From the NCBI GenBank assembly GCA_047967505.1, contig CM106538.1: a stretch of 64,000 nucleotides of DNA; one strand, 5' to 3'. Under the pieces are notes generated by a model that did not search any database, was not told where the DNA came from, and was given only the letters and a program-made list of their open reading frames with translations. The position numbers and the translations under genes were made by a program. Shown here one piece after another: positions 14,340 to 60,999 of this stretch. The first letter of the stretch is position 1, and the number at the start of each line of letters is the position of its first letter. Source of the DNA: Dipteris shenzhenensis (taxonomy: Eukaryota > Polypodiophyta > Polypodiopsida > Gleicheniales).

Positions 14340-15610
14340 CATTTGCCCATTAGTTTTAGTTCATAAATATATTTTACAAACACTTGCATAGAGGTTCTCA
14401 TACACAAGAAGACATTGTGATGATGTCATAATGAAAAGAGTTATTTTTAAAAGCAAATAAATAATATTGCATGGCAATTATTAATAACAATCCATGGATT
14501 CTCATGTAAGACTAGTTTACATTGATTTTGTATAAACATCCATACTAAAATTTTCGATCATATATTTTCTTAGCTTTACAAACATGTGTATTTGCCCATC
14601 TAGTTTCAATTCATAGATATATTTGTCAAACTCTTGTGTAGAAGTTCTCATGCTCAAGAAGCTATTGTGATAACATCTTAATGGAACATTTTTTTCATTG
14701 AAAAGCAAATTAATAGTATTGCACGGCAATTAAACAAACTTTGAAATTATAACAATTCCTAGATTCTCATGTAAAACTAGTTTACTTCAATTTTCTAGAA
14801 AGAATTAAAAGGCATGCAAATTATAATTTTGAAATTAATACATAAATAAATAATTTAAAAAAATTCTAAATTTGAGCACAATGATCCAAACATTGTCCAA
14901 TTAAAGTCTTAAATGTAGTGGCATTTCAACTAGCGTGCATGAGACATAAGTCTCAAAAAAAAAAGATTAAAGGCAATGCTTTCCTACTTTAAATAATGTG
15001 TGTTTACTTTGAACAATGTGTCAGTTTCTCTCCCTCTTTTTGGCCTAGCCGTAGCAAAGGCTATAGTGATCGGTTGGTTTTGGTGGAGATGATAAAATGC
15101 TATTTTTGGCGTTGTAATTTTGTCCTCATCCAATTGGTGCTTCCTATTTTTGTCCCCATTTTTTTCTCCCCTCTTCTTTCTCTTCCTCTTCTTCTTCCAG
15201 GCAGCTATTTTTGTCCTCATCCAATTGGTGCTTGCTATTTTTATCCCCATTTTTTTCTCCCCCTTTCTCTCTCTCTTCTTCTTCTTCTTCTTCTTCTTCT
15301 TTTCTCTCTTAGCTTCCACGGTAGGCCTTCTGAATGTATTCAACTTGTTCCTTTTAACAAGAGAGTAGTTTTCGAATTAGTGCCATGTTTTAATTCCAAT
15401 ATATATTTAACAAAACACTTGTGCTTCTCATACATAAGAAGAAATTGTTATTATGTTTTAATGGAAACAAAAAAGTTTTTTCCAAGTAAATAAATAGTAT
15501 TGTAAGGCAATTATTGAAACTTTTAAATTTTAAAAAATATGTAACAATGCATGAATTCTCTTGTGCATAACTAGTTTACTTCAATCTTATTGAAGCATAT
15601 AAGTGAATTT
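14340..15610. repeat. 250-bp repeat, three copies, last one displaced by an insert
   Basis: TTTGCCCAT...AGTTCATA..TATATTT, TTCTCATAC.CAAGAAG, GGCAATTATT and ACTAGTTTAC occur in order at about 14,340-14,530, 14,589-14,790 and 15,370-15,595. The first two are 250 bp apart. The third follows about 530 bp of other sequence, which ends with pyrimidine-rich DNA. Confidence 0.8.
15121..15290. repeat. 91-bp tandem pair in pyrimidine-rich insert
   Basis: TGTCCTCATCCAATTGGTGC at 15,121 recurs at 15,212, each followed by CCCCATTTTTTTCTCC and TTC/CTT runs, then (TTC)n to about 15,302. Confidence 0.92.
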
Positions 15611-15619
15611 CAAAAAATG

Positions 15620-18600
15620 GGTGTAGTTGAACATTATGTGATACAAGTTTTAAGTGTAGTATCATTTCCAATGGCATGCATGAAACTAACATTCAAACTT
15701 TGAGTAATAACATTGGTTTTCACCAATTCCCTCTTTCTTGGAGGGAGGCAACAAGAAAATAAAGTAACTTTTGGTGATCAAAGCAGGAGAAAAATACACT
15801 TTTTCAAAAGTACACAAGAATCTGTGTTTATGGTTCTCTTTTTTAGAGAATCATTTGGAATGTGCGATTAAGAATCCATGAAACATTCTCCTTTTAAATG
15901 TAATTGTGTTCTTGAAGATAAGCACCTCCAAGGTCTAGATTCCAAGACTAAAGCATTGGAAACTTAACATGCAAACCACTAGGCCAAAGCCTTGGATGTC
16001 ATACCAAGAATTGAAGCAAGAATCCTTTTAACTTAATCAAGGTTGGGGTAAGAAACTTTAGCTGCTTCTTATGTGTATAGTTACGATAACCACACGTAAA
16101 ACCCAATAAGGATAAAAGTTACTCACTAATTGAGATTAATCATGTGAACTTGACAATGTGTCATGGGGACGTGATTTCCTATGTGCAAATAAACTTGTGG
16201 ATACTAGAAACCCCCAAAGTTTGATGTGAGAAGTAGGGTCCAATCCTAAGTGCCACACGTCAGGCTAATTCATCTGCTGTATGACCTATTTTGCACGTAC
16301 TTCGAGGGATGTACGGCTGTTTGGTACGTTTCAAGGTCTTGGCTGATTGTACAGGTCAATTGGCACATGATTCAAGTAGTACGCTAACTGTACGGCTCCT
16401 TTGCATGCACCCTGAGGCGAGGCAGGCTGCTGGCTGCATGGGTTTCTCTCTCCTGCCCGTGATCTTCTGCACACTGAATCCTCTCTCTCTCTCTCTCTCT
16501 CTAAGCTGCCTATTTCGCCCATGCCTCTTGCTTGGTGGATCTGCTGCCTCCTGGAGGTGTTCCAACTTGAAACAGCATACCTGGGAGCTGGTTTGACACC
16601 CGTGGAAGCTGATTTGATCTCATTTGCTGCTGTTCCTTCATTTGTTCGTGTGACTGAGGCTCACCTGTGCACTGCTGGGGGCCTGGATAGAGGATAGGTG
16701 TGAGGCCAAAACTCACCCCTCTTCCATGGACAATGGATATGGTCGCTCTGACCTTCATTTTGATTCCATTTGCCAATTTTGAAGCTTTTTTCTGCACTTT
16801 TGTTGTTCGAAGTTTCCTCTTGGCCATTTAGGTTGTGGGCTGACACCCAGATACAGAGGGTGTACCTAGATTAGTGCCAGAGGGACAGTGTTGTGGATTT
16901 CTTCCTGCCTTGAGGTCGTTTATGCAGTTTGAGGACTGTGTTGCTGCATTGTCGCCCTGAGAGGTTGGATATTGAATTGTAGGACTACCAAACCCTCTAA
17001 AAGCAAGCTGGATGCCTTGTTGAATACATTGTCAACTTTTAGTCGAACACAGACAGTGGGAAATGCCTTAACCTTGCCTTGGCAGCTAGGTGCTAGTGTG
17101 TGCCTGGAATTGGATGCCTTTTGAAGCCAATAAATTGGCTTGGACAGTGGAATTGCCGGTGAAGCAGAGTGCAAGGGGTGAGCCCTTGTTGTAAAAGCAT
17201 ATTCCATTTTCAGAAGCATTAAATAAATACCAAAAGGGCGCCAAAGCATTTGGGGCCAATCTGTCTCTCTTGTCTATGGTGTTCATGAGCAGGGGCACAG
17301 TTGGTTTCTCAGTGGCATTTAATTACTGGAAGTGGTTGGAAATGATGCATTGTGGCTGTGATCGATGTGGATGACCAATTAGTTATAGTTTACTGTCTTT
17401 TAGCTTGCTAGAGGCCGGTTTCACATTAAAGCGATACAACTATTAGCAAGCAACCCAGTAAACCAACAATCCCTTAAGTTGTTGGCATGGCAAAGTTCTA
17501 ATTGACTGTATGCAACTAATAGGTGTTGCAATATGCCATCATGGACATTTATATGTGAATGGTCAAGTGCAACAAAGAGGTTGCTATTAACGATGGACAT
17601 AAGATGATTTCATTGAAGTGCCATGATGTGCACCAAATGATGAGTATAGCCTATGAGAAAGCTATAGCTTGACAATTATGAACCAAAGAATTTTAAATAA
17701 GGAAAGAAAAACACTATTACAGGATGGCTCCGAGGATTTGGATGAACTCTATCCCCCACAATTGACCTTGGGACATCATGGCTAGGCAAAGTTGCTGCAA
17801 AGTTATTGGAACCCAACAAGTATTGTCCGATGGCTCTAGACACTCAAGCTAAAAGAAGCTTCAAGGGCTAGCACACATGCAATGATGGGTACTTCAAATG
17901 GATTCGTTGTTTAGGAGTCCTTCAAGCAACATCTGTCTCTTGTGGAAGGGAGGCAAGAAACTTGTATTAATGTTATGTTGAAGATATATTTCCGACAAGG
18001 GACCACTCCCAAAATATTACATGGATTTGAGTCTCTAGTGAAGATACAGTTTGAGATTGTGAATCGAGCAATTCTTCATTTACATTGGCATTGATGCACT
18101 AGGATTTACATGCATTGGCTGGTATTTGGTGGTTCGCCATGTGGCATGTAGGTTGCATGCACTCGTATGTCAAACCTTCCCCATTTCCAATTGCTCACAC
18201 GACCACATCACAAGTCAACCACGTAGCAAAGAACTAGGTTGGGTTAGTTCATAAAGAGGGCACTCCCCTCCATCGTTGTTTTCAAATGTTAAGCTCTTGA
18301 CACTGCCCACCTTAATGTTAACTATAATATCCTTTCAATGTTAGCTGTAATATCATATATGTATGCTGCCTTGACAACCAAAACCGCAACATACATGCCT
18401 CAGGCTGCAAAATGGTGGTAGCTAACTTTCGTTCTAGCAAAGGTAGCCGACACCAATTTTACAGGCTGCAATTCCTAAGGCCTACATTTGTTTCACACAT
18501 GATCTTCCTGCCCATATTTGCAGACGTTTGCAGTTTGCTGACTTTTGCTTGCAACTATGTCCCATCTAGCATAGGTAGGGATTGCAACCCCGCTTCTCGT

Positions 18601-19145
18601 CCACTTTGGGAGTTGTGAAAGTTACCGAATCCCTATGAAAAGCGTGGCTTGGGAGTGCACATCCAAACTTGTTATTTGCTTCACCCTGATTCGGGGCAAC
18701 ATCTTGCAAAAGGAAGAGATCTAATCTTATTCATCTATTGTTCGTCTTCAAGTTTTGTGGACACCATGTGCATGGCTATTCTCCCACAATCAACAAAGTT
18801 TCTCAAGCCAGTCATATGTCCTCTGGACACTCCTTTCATCCCCACTGAAAAGAGAAATATCTCCTTAGGTGCACCCCATATCTTGTGTATGGGATATACT
18901 CTCTCTACAAAGGGATGCGATTTTCTTGGAAAAACCCTGAGTCACTTTTTTTGGGAAAATGATCTCATTGGAAGGACTGCTTCAACGAAACTGACGTTTC
19001 CAAAAGACTTAATGGGTCAAATTGGTGACGAAGTAACAATGGACAGGTTCAAGCAACGAGAGGACGTTAACAAGAACAAGGTTTAAGATGTTAAGTAAAC
19101 CTTAAGAAAAACAAGAACACGGCAATGAGTATCAATACGGCAGAA
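15620..19145. other. No recognised gene
   Basis: A short (CT)n lies at 16,480-16,502. Frames of 100-145 codons (for example 18,649-19,086 plus) show no known domain. The stretch downstream of the CYP65 stop may include its 3' UTR. Confidence 0.5.
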
Positions 19146-19482
19146 GCATATATCTAGATGAATCCAGGAACATGCCCAAAATCATCCTCTAATAGTGCAG
19201 TTTCAATCTCATGACAGTCACTCATAAGGTTGAAACCATAAGCTCCATCACACATAGCAGGGACTAGCTACTATGACATCCCCACTGACATCATGCACCC
19301 AACAATGGGTGTAGACTGTAGACCATAGTATAAACATATGCTTTCACACATACAAATCCACACACCCACACATAAGTGAGCATCCATTTATACAAAGGTC
19401 TTCGTACTGAGTTTCTGTCGGCACTCCAGATGTGAAGGGCAGACTCAGCCCTGAAAAAGGCTAGCACTAAAGTGGAAGGCTT
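19146..19482 (+). repeat. Dispersed 340-bp repeat, copy 1
   Basis: Starts GCATATATCTAGATGAATCC and ends near AAGGCTAGCACTAAAG. The same sequence, in the same orientation, recurs at 33,596-33,840 (partial) and 50,704-51,045. Landmarks are CAACAATGGGTGTAGAC, TATACAAAGGTCTT and GGCACTCCAGA. This copy lies downstream of the CYP65 stop codon. No coding potential was seen. Confidence 0.9.
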
Positions 19483-19902
19483 AATAAAAAATTAGTCCAT
19501 CTTCTCTTCCTTTAAGCTACAACTGCTTGTGCAGACTATACGATTTAATTTTAGTCTCTCCCAAACGTGCATCCAAGAAAAAAGATTATTAGACCATCTA
19601 GCTTAGAAGGGGTGAACAAAACGAAGAAGAAATACATTAACAGAAAACTAGTGGAAGGGACAGCGGGCAGAAGGAAGCAGAGCTCAATGTAACACTGCAT
19701 AGGATTCAGGTACTTACAAAATTTCATTTGAAGCTTTCCATAGCATGAAATGAGACAAGACTAGTGTACATGGGACGGGGAAAGAGACCCTGGAATGCCC
19801 TGGTGTACTTTAAAAGTAAGTTAGTCGCGAGCAGTTTCATGTCAGCGCAATGTTGAACACAAACAATGCTTTTACATCAGAAAATGGCAGGACTAAAAGC
19901 AG

Positions 19903-53362
<33,460 letters not shown>

Positions 53363-53435
53363 GGCTGCCCAGCTTTGCTCGCCACAAAGGATGCGAATTA
53401 GCTGAATCTAAGCACTGCAATATACATACATACAT

Positions 53436-54620
<1,185 letters not shown>

Positions 54621-55180
54621 GACTGTTGCCTCAACATGGTTCCTGAAAGTAACGAACATGAAAGGAGCAACAAACCCGTGTGAATTGCTCTTTCTTCCAA
54701 AAATCACGATCCAACCCCCAACCCTCGCCTACCCAAGCGTCTATTTTGTCCCTTTTCGCGGGTGGGGATCAATAACACCGCCCAAGCTGTTACAAAGTAT
54801 GTGGCAACGTATTGTAGATTCAAACCCCACCAACCTTGATGCAATAAATTCCTTCAACTATATAAAGCCCCCGCCCATGCTCTTGGGGGATGGGAGTCTC
54901 TTGGTTGCTCAACTTTGTCCATCCCCGGCACCAGGCCCTTGTAACAGAGGCTTAGCGGCGGCGAGGGCTTGGGCGGTGTGTAAAGGCCTTGAGCGAGAGT
55001 TGTGGGCAGGGTAGGAGTCTATTAGGCACTGCTTGTACGAGGCTGGAGAGGGTTCCACGTGGCAAGCCCTTTGCACCACTTCTATTGTTATTTCTCATTT
55101 TAGGGAGCTTTGTGAAGGTGACATGTGTAGAGAGAAAGCATCAAGTTCTAGAGAGAGAACAACTTCTCTCATTTAACCCT
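54621..55180 (+). repeat. LTR-like or promoter-like segment
   Basis: CTATATAAAGCCCCCGCCC near 54,860 looks like a plus-strand TATA box followed by a GC-rich leader, as in plant LTRs. No gag, primer site or terminal repeat was found beside it. It lies between the long microsatellite and the second gypsy element. Confidence 0.3.
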
Positions 55181-55181
55181 T

Positions 55182-55275
55182 GTGTGTGTGTGTGTGCGTG
55201 TGTGTATGTGTATGTGTATGTGTATGTATATGTATACATATGTATGTATGTACGTATATCTATATCTATATCTTG
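55182..55275. repeat. (TG)n, (TGTA)n and (TATC)n microsatellite
   Basis: TGTGTGTG, TGTATGTG, CATATGTATG and TATCTATATC runs. It forms the exact right-hand break of the gypsy integrase. Confidence 0.93.
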
Positions 55276-55280
55276 TAACA

Positions 55281-55620
55281 ATTTCGTGTGCAGGCAACTG
55301 CGGGCTTGAATGGCCCCATGAAGTCCAGACCCCACTTCTGAAATGGCTCTGGTGGCAAAATGGGGTTAAGTGGCATGCAATCACGATCTGTGGGTTGGCC
55401 CAACCACTAGTAGAGATCACAACTCTTTGCAAACCACCTAGCATCCTTCTGCATGGTTGGCCACCAGAAGCCTGCTTGCAAAATTTTATGTGTAGCTATT
55501 TCCCCCACAAAATGGCCACCCGACACCTCGCAATGGGCTTCCATCAGCATTGCCTCCTGCTCATGAGGCTGAACACACCGCCGCAGGGCCTCCGTCAGAT
55601 GCTGCTGGTACAGCTAGCCT
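55281..55620 (-). pseudogene. Gypsy integrase, zinc part and core start
   Basis: Reads HCEVSGGHFVGEIATHKIL, QAGFWWPTMQKDARWF, CD, a stop, then EPFQKWGLDFMGPFKPA, the first catalytic Asp region. The frame ends a few residues later at the (TATC)n microsatellite, so the rest of the core is missing. Confidence 0.85.
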
Positions 55621-55839
55621 AAGACTGCTATAAAAGATCGGCTCCACAGGGCCAATCCTTTCCTTTGGTCTCTATTCATGTACTTGGGCATTATGCCGAT
55701 AGTCAGGAACGAGAGCATCTCATCATACCATGACCATGGGCCTTTCGAAACAACTTCGGACTCCACCTCGATCGGATCCGCCCGAAAAATAGCCGCCAAC
55801 TCCGCATCAAGAAACTCGTCTTCCACTCCCGTTGGCAGC

Positions 55840-56243
55840 TCCCCAGACTCCAGTCGAGATAAGTAATATGCTACCGCATGCTGTGAGCCTGATTGGTAAA
55901 TAACATCAAAATCATATTCCTACAGTAACAACACCCATTGTGCTAATCGACCCGTAAGACTTTGTTGCTTTACTGAGTACAACAATGTGGAATGATCAAC
56001 ATGGAATACAAATGGTCGGCCCAACAAATAATGCCGAAATTTTTTGACTGAATAAATCATGCCCAATCCTTCTCTTTCCATGACAGAGTAATTATTTTTG
56101 GCAGTTGAAAGCCATTGGCTTGCATAGTAGACCGGACGATACCATTTGTCTGCATCTTCCTGCATCAAGACACTACCAATAGCTCTATCCGAAGCATCAA
56201 CAAATACATGAAAATTCTTCTCCCAATTCGGAGACATCAGCAC
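55840..56243 (-). pseudogene. Gypsy RNase H remnant
   Basis: Starts NWEKNFHVFVDASDRAIGSV with the catalytic Asp, then PVYYASQWLS, EREGLGMIYSVKKFRHYLLG and FHVDHSTLLY. The last part (HAVAYYLSRLESGE) is in the next frame. Confidence 0.87.
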
Positions 56244-56881
56244 CGGTGCTCTAGAAAGCTAGATTCTGAGTTGCCAGTAAGCTTAGTCACACTCCGCGGT
56301 CCACATTAATGCCTTTGGTTCCACATGAGCAAGTGCATTCAAGGGAATCGCCATATGAGCTAGGAATCGCATATGTCTGCCATGCCATCAAATTTGACCT
56401 AGAAAGCACAAGCACTCTTTAAGCATTGTTGGAGTAGGCGCTTGCATAATCACTGCCACTTTGTCCGAATCCTAGGGCGCCAACTCCCTTTAGTAAGAAA
56501 ACCTATCAAAATCTTGAGTATGAGATGAATTTAATAATATGCCATGAGTAGAAATCATTCAAATTAACATGGTTGTGTTCTACACTAAAAGAGCTTCAAA
56601 TATGTCTTTACACCTTAAAATTTGGGTAATATATGAAAAAGTTACATCAATTTGAACAATTTTCCCTTGCATATTTGAAAATTTTTAAAGGAAATCCATG
56701 CATATTATATATGGACCATGTCCCCCCGTACCCAAGATTTTGGACGAGGGTAGTGACATATTACATATTGAGTTGGCGCCCCAAGGTTCGGATCCACTGA
56801 AATTACGTGACTTAGGAGTCGGCTACTACGTATTGCAAATGCACGTTTCATAGGATTCAAGCTAAAGGATACCTCCCTGCA

Positions 56882-57500
56882 TCACTGGAAACATTTTCGC
56901 AAATGCTCCAGGTGCTCAGTGAATGTTCCGAACACACTGTGATCATCAGGAAGATCCACATGAAGTTTGTTAAGTACGAGCCGAAAACCTCCTACATTGC
57001 TCGCTAAAAAGTAAAGGGAGCATTCCGCAATCCAAACCACATGACTGTACAGACATAGACTCCCCATGATGTGATAAATGTTGTCTTGGGATGTTCTTCT
57101 GGAGCCATCCTGATTTGATTGTATCCACTATACCCATCCATGAACGAGTATACCTCATGCCCCGCCACTTCATCCAACATAGAATCCATGTGTGGTAGAG
57201 GAAAGGGATATGGTACTGTGGCCGCATTCAGCTTGCGGTAATCTACACAAATCTACAATTTCTTATTCTTCTTCGGCACAATGATAATAGGAGAAATCCA
57301 TTCCGGGTTCTTGATTGGTGCAATGAATCCCACCCATAGCAAGCGCTTCAACTCCTCTTGTACTTGCTTGGCCATATGCGGATTCATGCGATAGCATTGG
57401 ATCTTTGTCGGAGTCACATCCGGCTTGACGTTAACCTGATGCTGGTAAAATTTTGGATCCAATCCTTTCATGTCAGCATAATCCCATGCGAACACATCAG
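56882..57500 (-). pseudogene. Gypsy reverse transcriptase remnant
   Basis: Reads KIQCYRMNPHMAKQVQEEL, SPIIIVPKKNKKL, stop, ICVDYRKLNAATVPYPFPLP, SFMDGYSGYNQIRMAPEEHP and FGLRNAPFTF. A frameshift precedes LPDDHSVFG, the Y/F-x-D-D box, and EHLEHLRKCF. Both Asp of the box survive. Confidence 0.88.
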
Positions 57501-57884
57501 AGAAATCCTTTAGTAGGACTATCAGTTCGCTCTACAAAAATCGGCTGTAATAAAGTGCTAATTTTGAATGGCTTAGATGCACCACCATCCCCTAAATATA
57601 CCATATCAAGAGCATCTTCATGGACCTATGTGATGCGGCTCATGCGTTCCTTGAACTCTCTCTCCTGTTGCAAGAGATCCTGCAGATCCATATCCGCTGC
57701 TACTTGCTAAGGCTCGATCATCTCCTCTAGAACTATGCTGATTGGACATGCCAAAAGATTCTTATGCATGTATCTCTCTGTAATGCCTTCCACATCGATG
57801 CTGAATATCGGAACCAACTCCGGATTTGCTTTGAGAAAAGCTTCCTCCTCGTCATCCTCCAATCCGTCGGCCATGTTCACCGTC

Positions 57885-58280
57885 TCAGCCAACACAGATC
57901 ATACCGAATCTGCCAAAGGTGCCACCATTCCCATTGTGACCCGCACTTTCTTCTTGCCTCTCCACACAAAAATGATGTTCTGGCTCCCAGTTTTGCTTGA
58001 CCTTTTCTTGCTGCAACCAGGGCCTTCCCAAGAGTACACTATACTCCAGTGTCAGGGCTTCCATATTGAGTACCACAAATGAGACCATGAACGAGATGCC
58101 CGCCACATCCAAGACCATTGACCGTAAAATTTTGAGTGGTCAAACTCGACGTTGATCAGCCATGCGGACTAAGAATGGCGCCTCCCAGGACATCCATCCC
58201 ATTTCTTAGCAAGTCTTCAAAGTGACTATATTGACCCCCGAACCTCCATCTACCAGAACCTGTGCGAAAGTCTGCCCTTG
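57885..58280 (-). pseudogene. Gypsy protease region
   Basis: The minus strand reads AQVLVDGGSGVNIVTLKTC then a stop, EMGWMSWEAPFLVRMAD and SMVLDVAGISFMVSF, then EYSVLLGRPWLQQ. The active site is DGG in place of DSG/DTG. The YSVLLGRPWL block is the usual end of this protease. Confidence 0.8.
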
Positions 58281-59499
58281 TGCTTTTGTTGATATCACCA
58301 GAATTTGCATGTTCGTCTCGTCAGAGGGACCATCAGTTTTGGAGAGGAATTCGCTTGGCACAAATCCACCTCTTCTGGCTTCGACTTTGTGTGAAGGGAG
58401 TGCAACAATTGCCGGTGGAATTCAAGAACCAAGTTGAGTAATCTCCCCAGTGAAATCTGGATCGGTGCTTCAAGAATGTATTCCAACCCCGACTCCCTTT
58501 ACGGAGAATTTGCTCGCTTCTTGGCCTGGTTAGCCACCAACAAGGGAGCTGCTTCAATCGCCTTCAGGCCATTCCCCTTGGTAAGTGAAGTTTGAACTTG
58601 CCTTGTGCCATCTCCGACTCTGGTTGACAACCGGTTCCGTGAACTACACCCTGCATGCCCCACTGGGCGCCTTTGCGGACTCCGCTAGTTGCATCAATGG
58701 TGGCTTCTTTGTCACCAACTCATGGACTTGTCATCGTACTTGCTCATGTGCTGGCCAATCCAGCGGCTTGTCACCTTTCTTGAGGGTCAGCCCCTGCAGC
58801 TTTATACCCGCACGGGTGATTATGCTAATCTTTAGGCACACCAACAGGTCATCCTCAACAATGTGCACCATAGAAGTGCTGGGCATTTTCCCAATCAAAT
58901 TTTCCTGCTCCACGCGTTGCCAATCCCATTCTTGAGCATCCAGGCATTTGTTCTGCCAATAGCCTTCGCCCAAGTAGAACATGCAGGTTTTCGGTTGGTT
59001 TTGACCATGACCTCCACCTCTGCGTCCGAGGCGGCCACCGCCACCCCCGCCTCATTGGAATGACTGTTGTGGTTGGAACAACTACTACGGTTGCTCTTCT
59101 TGCACAAAAGACGCACCCGGATCCTGCTCTACTAACCAATTGCTCTTTAGCCACACCCATTATAGTGGCATCCCACTATGTTGTGGGCATTTGTCAAGCA
59201 AATCATGCACCAATTCACATTAAGGGCACACTTGACTGCACTCCTCTGCTCGCACTGTTTGTGCCATGATCACCGTGAGCATCGTCTGTGTCTGATCCAC
59301 TATGGCCAATGCTGTGCACAGATCTCGTGACAACCCCAAAATGAAGTAGTCGTTGAGCACCTCCTAAGCAAGCCGCCTCTCTTGTGGCACACATTGCATG
59401 AGTAAGTTGAATTTGGACACATAATCCTCCACATCCTCATCCCCCTGATTCAAGTGGCACAATCTATCCAGAGTTTGTGGAATCGTTTTTTCCTGACGA

Positions 59500-60053
59500 A
59501 ACTATCTCAAGAATGCATTGCGGATGAGATCATATGTGGTGAAGTGAGCCACTGCATACTCTGCAAGCCACCTTGAAGCCTTGCCTACTAAAGTTGACTC
59601 GAAAATTGCCTCTTGTCGGAGTGGTACCATGGGTGGCGGATTGTTGACTGCATACACCTTCTCAAGGTGTCGCACATGAGCATCCGGGTCATCATATTTT
59701 TTTCCCAAAAACTTGGCATACTTGACTTGGCCCGCCATCGCGGTGCCTCTAATGTTTGGTGTTCCTCCTCTTGATGGTGCTCCTTGCCTGAAGAGGTTGC
59801 AAGAAGCCACTGACACCGTTGTGGGAGATGAGGATGCACTCAGCACCCAATGTCCATCCAATGAGACTTGCACCCATTGCCCTGACCATAGCCATGGTGG
59901 TGAAAGTGAATGAGAAGGCGTACTTTGACGCTGTTCAACTCCTTCAGGAGAGCCTTCCGACATGACGTCTCCATGCTCGGGATCATTGCTCCATCGCCAT
60001 AGCCACGTCGTTGGTGTCAAAGGGTTAGGAGGGCCTTGCAAGCATGTGTGCAT
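59500..60053 (-). pseudogene. Gypsy gag fragment
   Basis: The 183-codon frame contains VKYAKFLGKKYDDPDAHVRH, LEKVYAVN, then FESTLVGKASRWLAEY and FTTYDLIRNAFLR, the capsid core of plant gypsy gag. Upstream residues are Ser/Pro-rich. The next 600 bp (to about 58,900) continue gag in other frames. Confidence 0.85.
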
Positions 60054-60399
60054 GTATGCCTACTGGGAAGATAGCAACCGCAGAATGCGCTACTAAGACC
60101 ATCGGATGAGGTTCTTCATTGGGATTTTCGCACTCGCTCGATTGTAAGCAGGGTGCTAGGGATTGGATCGTATCCGCTGGAGTTCATCTTGAAATTTACG
60201 AATGTGCCTCCTCACCGCAACAATCTCCTTTTGAATCATTGTTGAAGTGTGTGCCACTGCGTGCAAACCTCCATGTGAAGTGCCTCCGTAATGATGACAA
60301 GGAACGATCGACATGAGTGCGCCCAAAACACCTTGTCGGAAGCAAATTAATCATGCTAGATCATGAATCCCTTTCATGATGGTAAGAATGCACATCGTG

Positions 60400-60715
60400 A
60401 TTGCCAATGTGTAGCGTCATGACTCCACGTAAACGCTACGAGAAATAGAGATAAAACGATACGCGCAACATCAACAGAAAGAATATAGAGAATGCAAATA
60501 GAGACACAACACTGAAGAACTTCTGTATTCCGGAGCAAGAGCTCTATCAACAACTGTGTAAAGAATAGAGTCAAAATGCTAGTAATAGCATGCGTACAAG
60601 AATTGTCTGTCGGTTAGAGACTGTTGAAGACTCAACCACTTGGAGGACTGAACCGCCAATTGTTGTGGTTAACCTACCCTCGCACACCCCTCAGAGTCAC
60701 TGCTACTAGCCGACA
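60400..60715 (-). repeat. Possible 5' LTR remnant of the second gypsy element
   Basis: The segment is in the right place, upstream of gag on the minus strand. GTAGCGT (60,412) and ACGCTAC (60,434) form an inverted repeat at its gag-proximal edge, and the edge itself reads CGCTACA on the minus strand. No second LTR exists for comparison and I did not identify the primer site. Confidence 0.3.
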
Positions 60716-60724
60716 TGGTTATGC

Positions 60725-60975
60725 AATAACATATATCTATATGTGTGTGTAGAAATATAAATATATTGCGGTATGTTAAATATAAATATGTACCTATACA
60801 TATATGTTAGACACATACATTTTTTTTGCGTAAAAATATATGTTATGTACACACACTTTTTTTTTGTTGAAAATATGTTATGTACACACACACACACACA
60901 AATCTATAGATACATGTATATGTATATGTACATGTATATGTATACATATGCATGTACATATTTATTTACTTATTT
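60725..60975. repeat. TGTA/CACA/TATA microsatellite cluster
   Basis: Mixed runs of ATATAT, TGTGTGTG, (CA)n and TGTATATGTA. TATGTTATGTACACACAC occurs twice about 43 bp apart. Confidence 0.9.
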
Positions 60976-60999
60976 CTTTATACACACATACACACGTGT

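Larger units (their letters stand above)
55280..60100 (-). mobile_element. Second Ty3/gypsy element, minus strand, 3'-truncated
   Basis: In order along the minus strand: gag (60,053-59,500), zinc/linker region, protease (about 58,270), reverse transcriptase (57,500-56,880), RNase H (56,250-55,850) and integrase up to 55,280. Many stops and frameshifts break it. It lacks a chromodomain and 3' LTR because it ends in the integrase core. It is more decayed than, and not a copy of, the intron 8 element. Confidence 0.9.

Noticed and set aside
14984-15493. Lys-rich (minus) and Leu/Phe-rich (plus) frames
   Set aside because: Produced by (TTC)n and CT-rich sequence in a tandem-repeated insert.
18649-19086. 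A 145-codon plus-strand frame
   Set aside because: No family motif, no splice-consistent neighbours and no conserved feature I can name; length alone is not enough.
54805-54840. A tRNA-like B box (GATTCAAACCCCA)
   Set aside because: No cloverleaf can be folded around it on either strand and no A box stands at the right distance.
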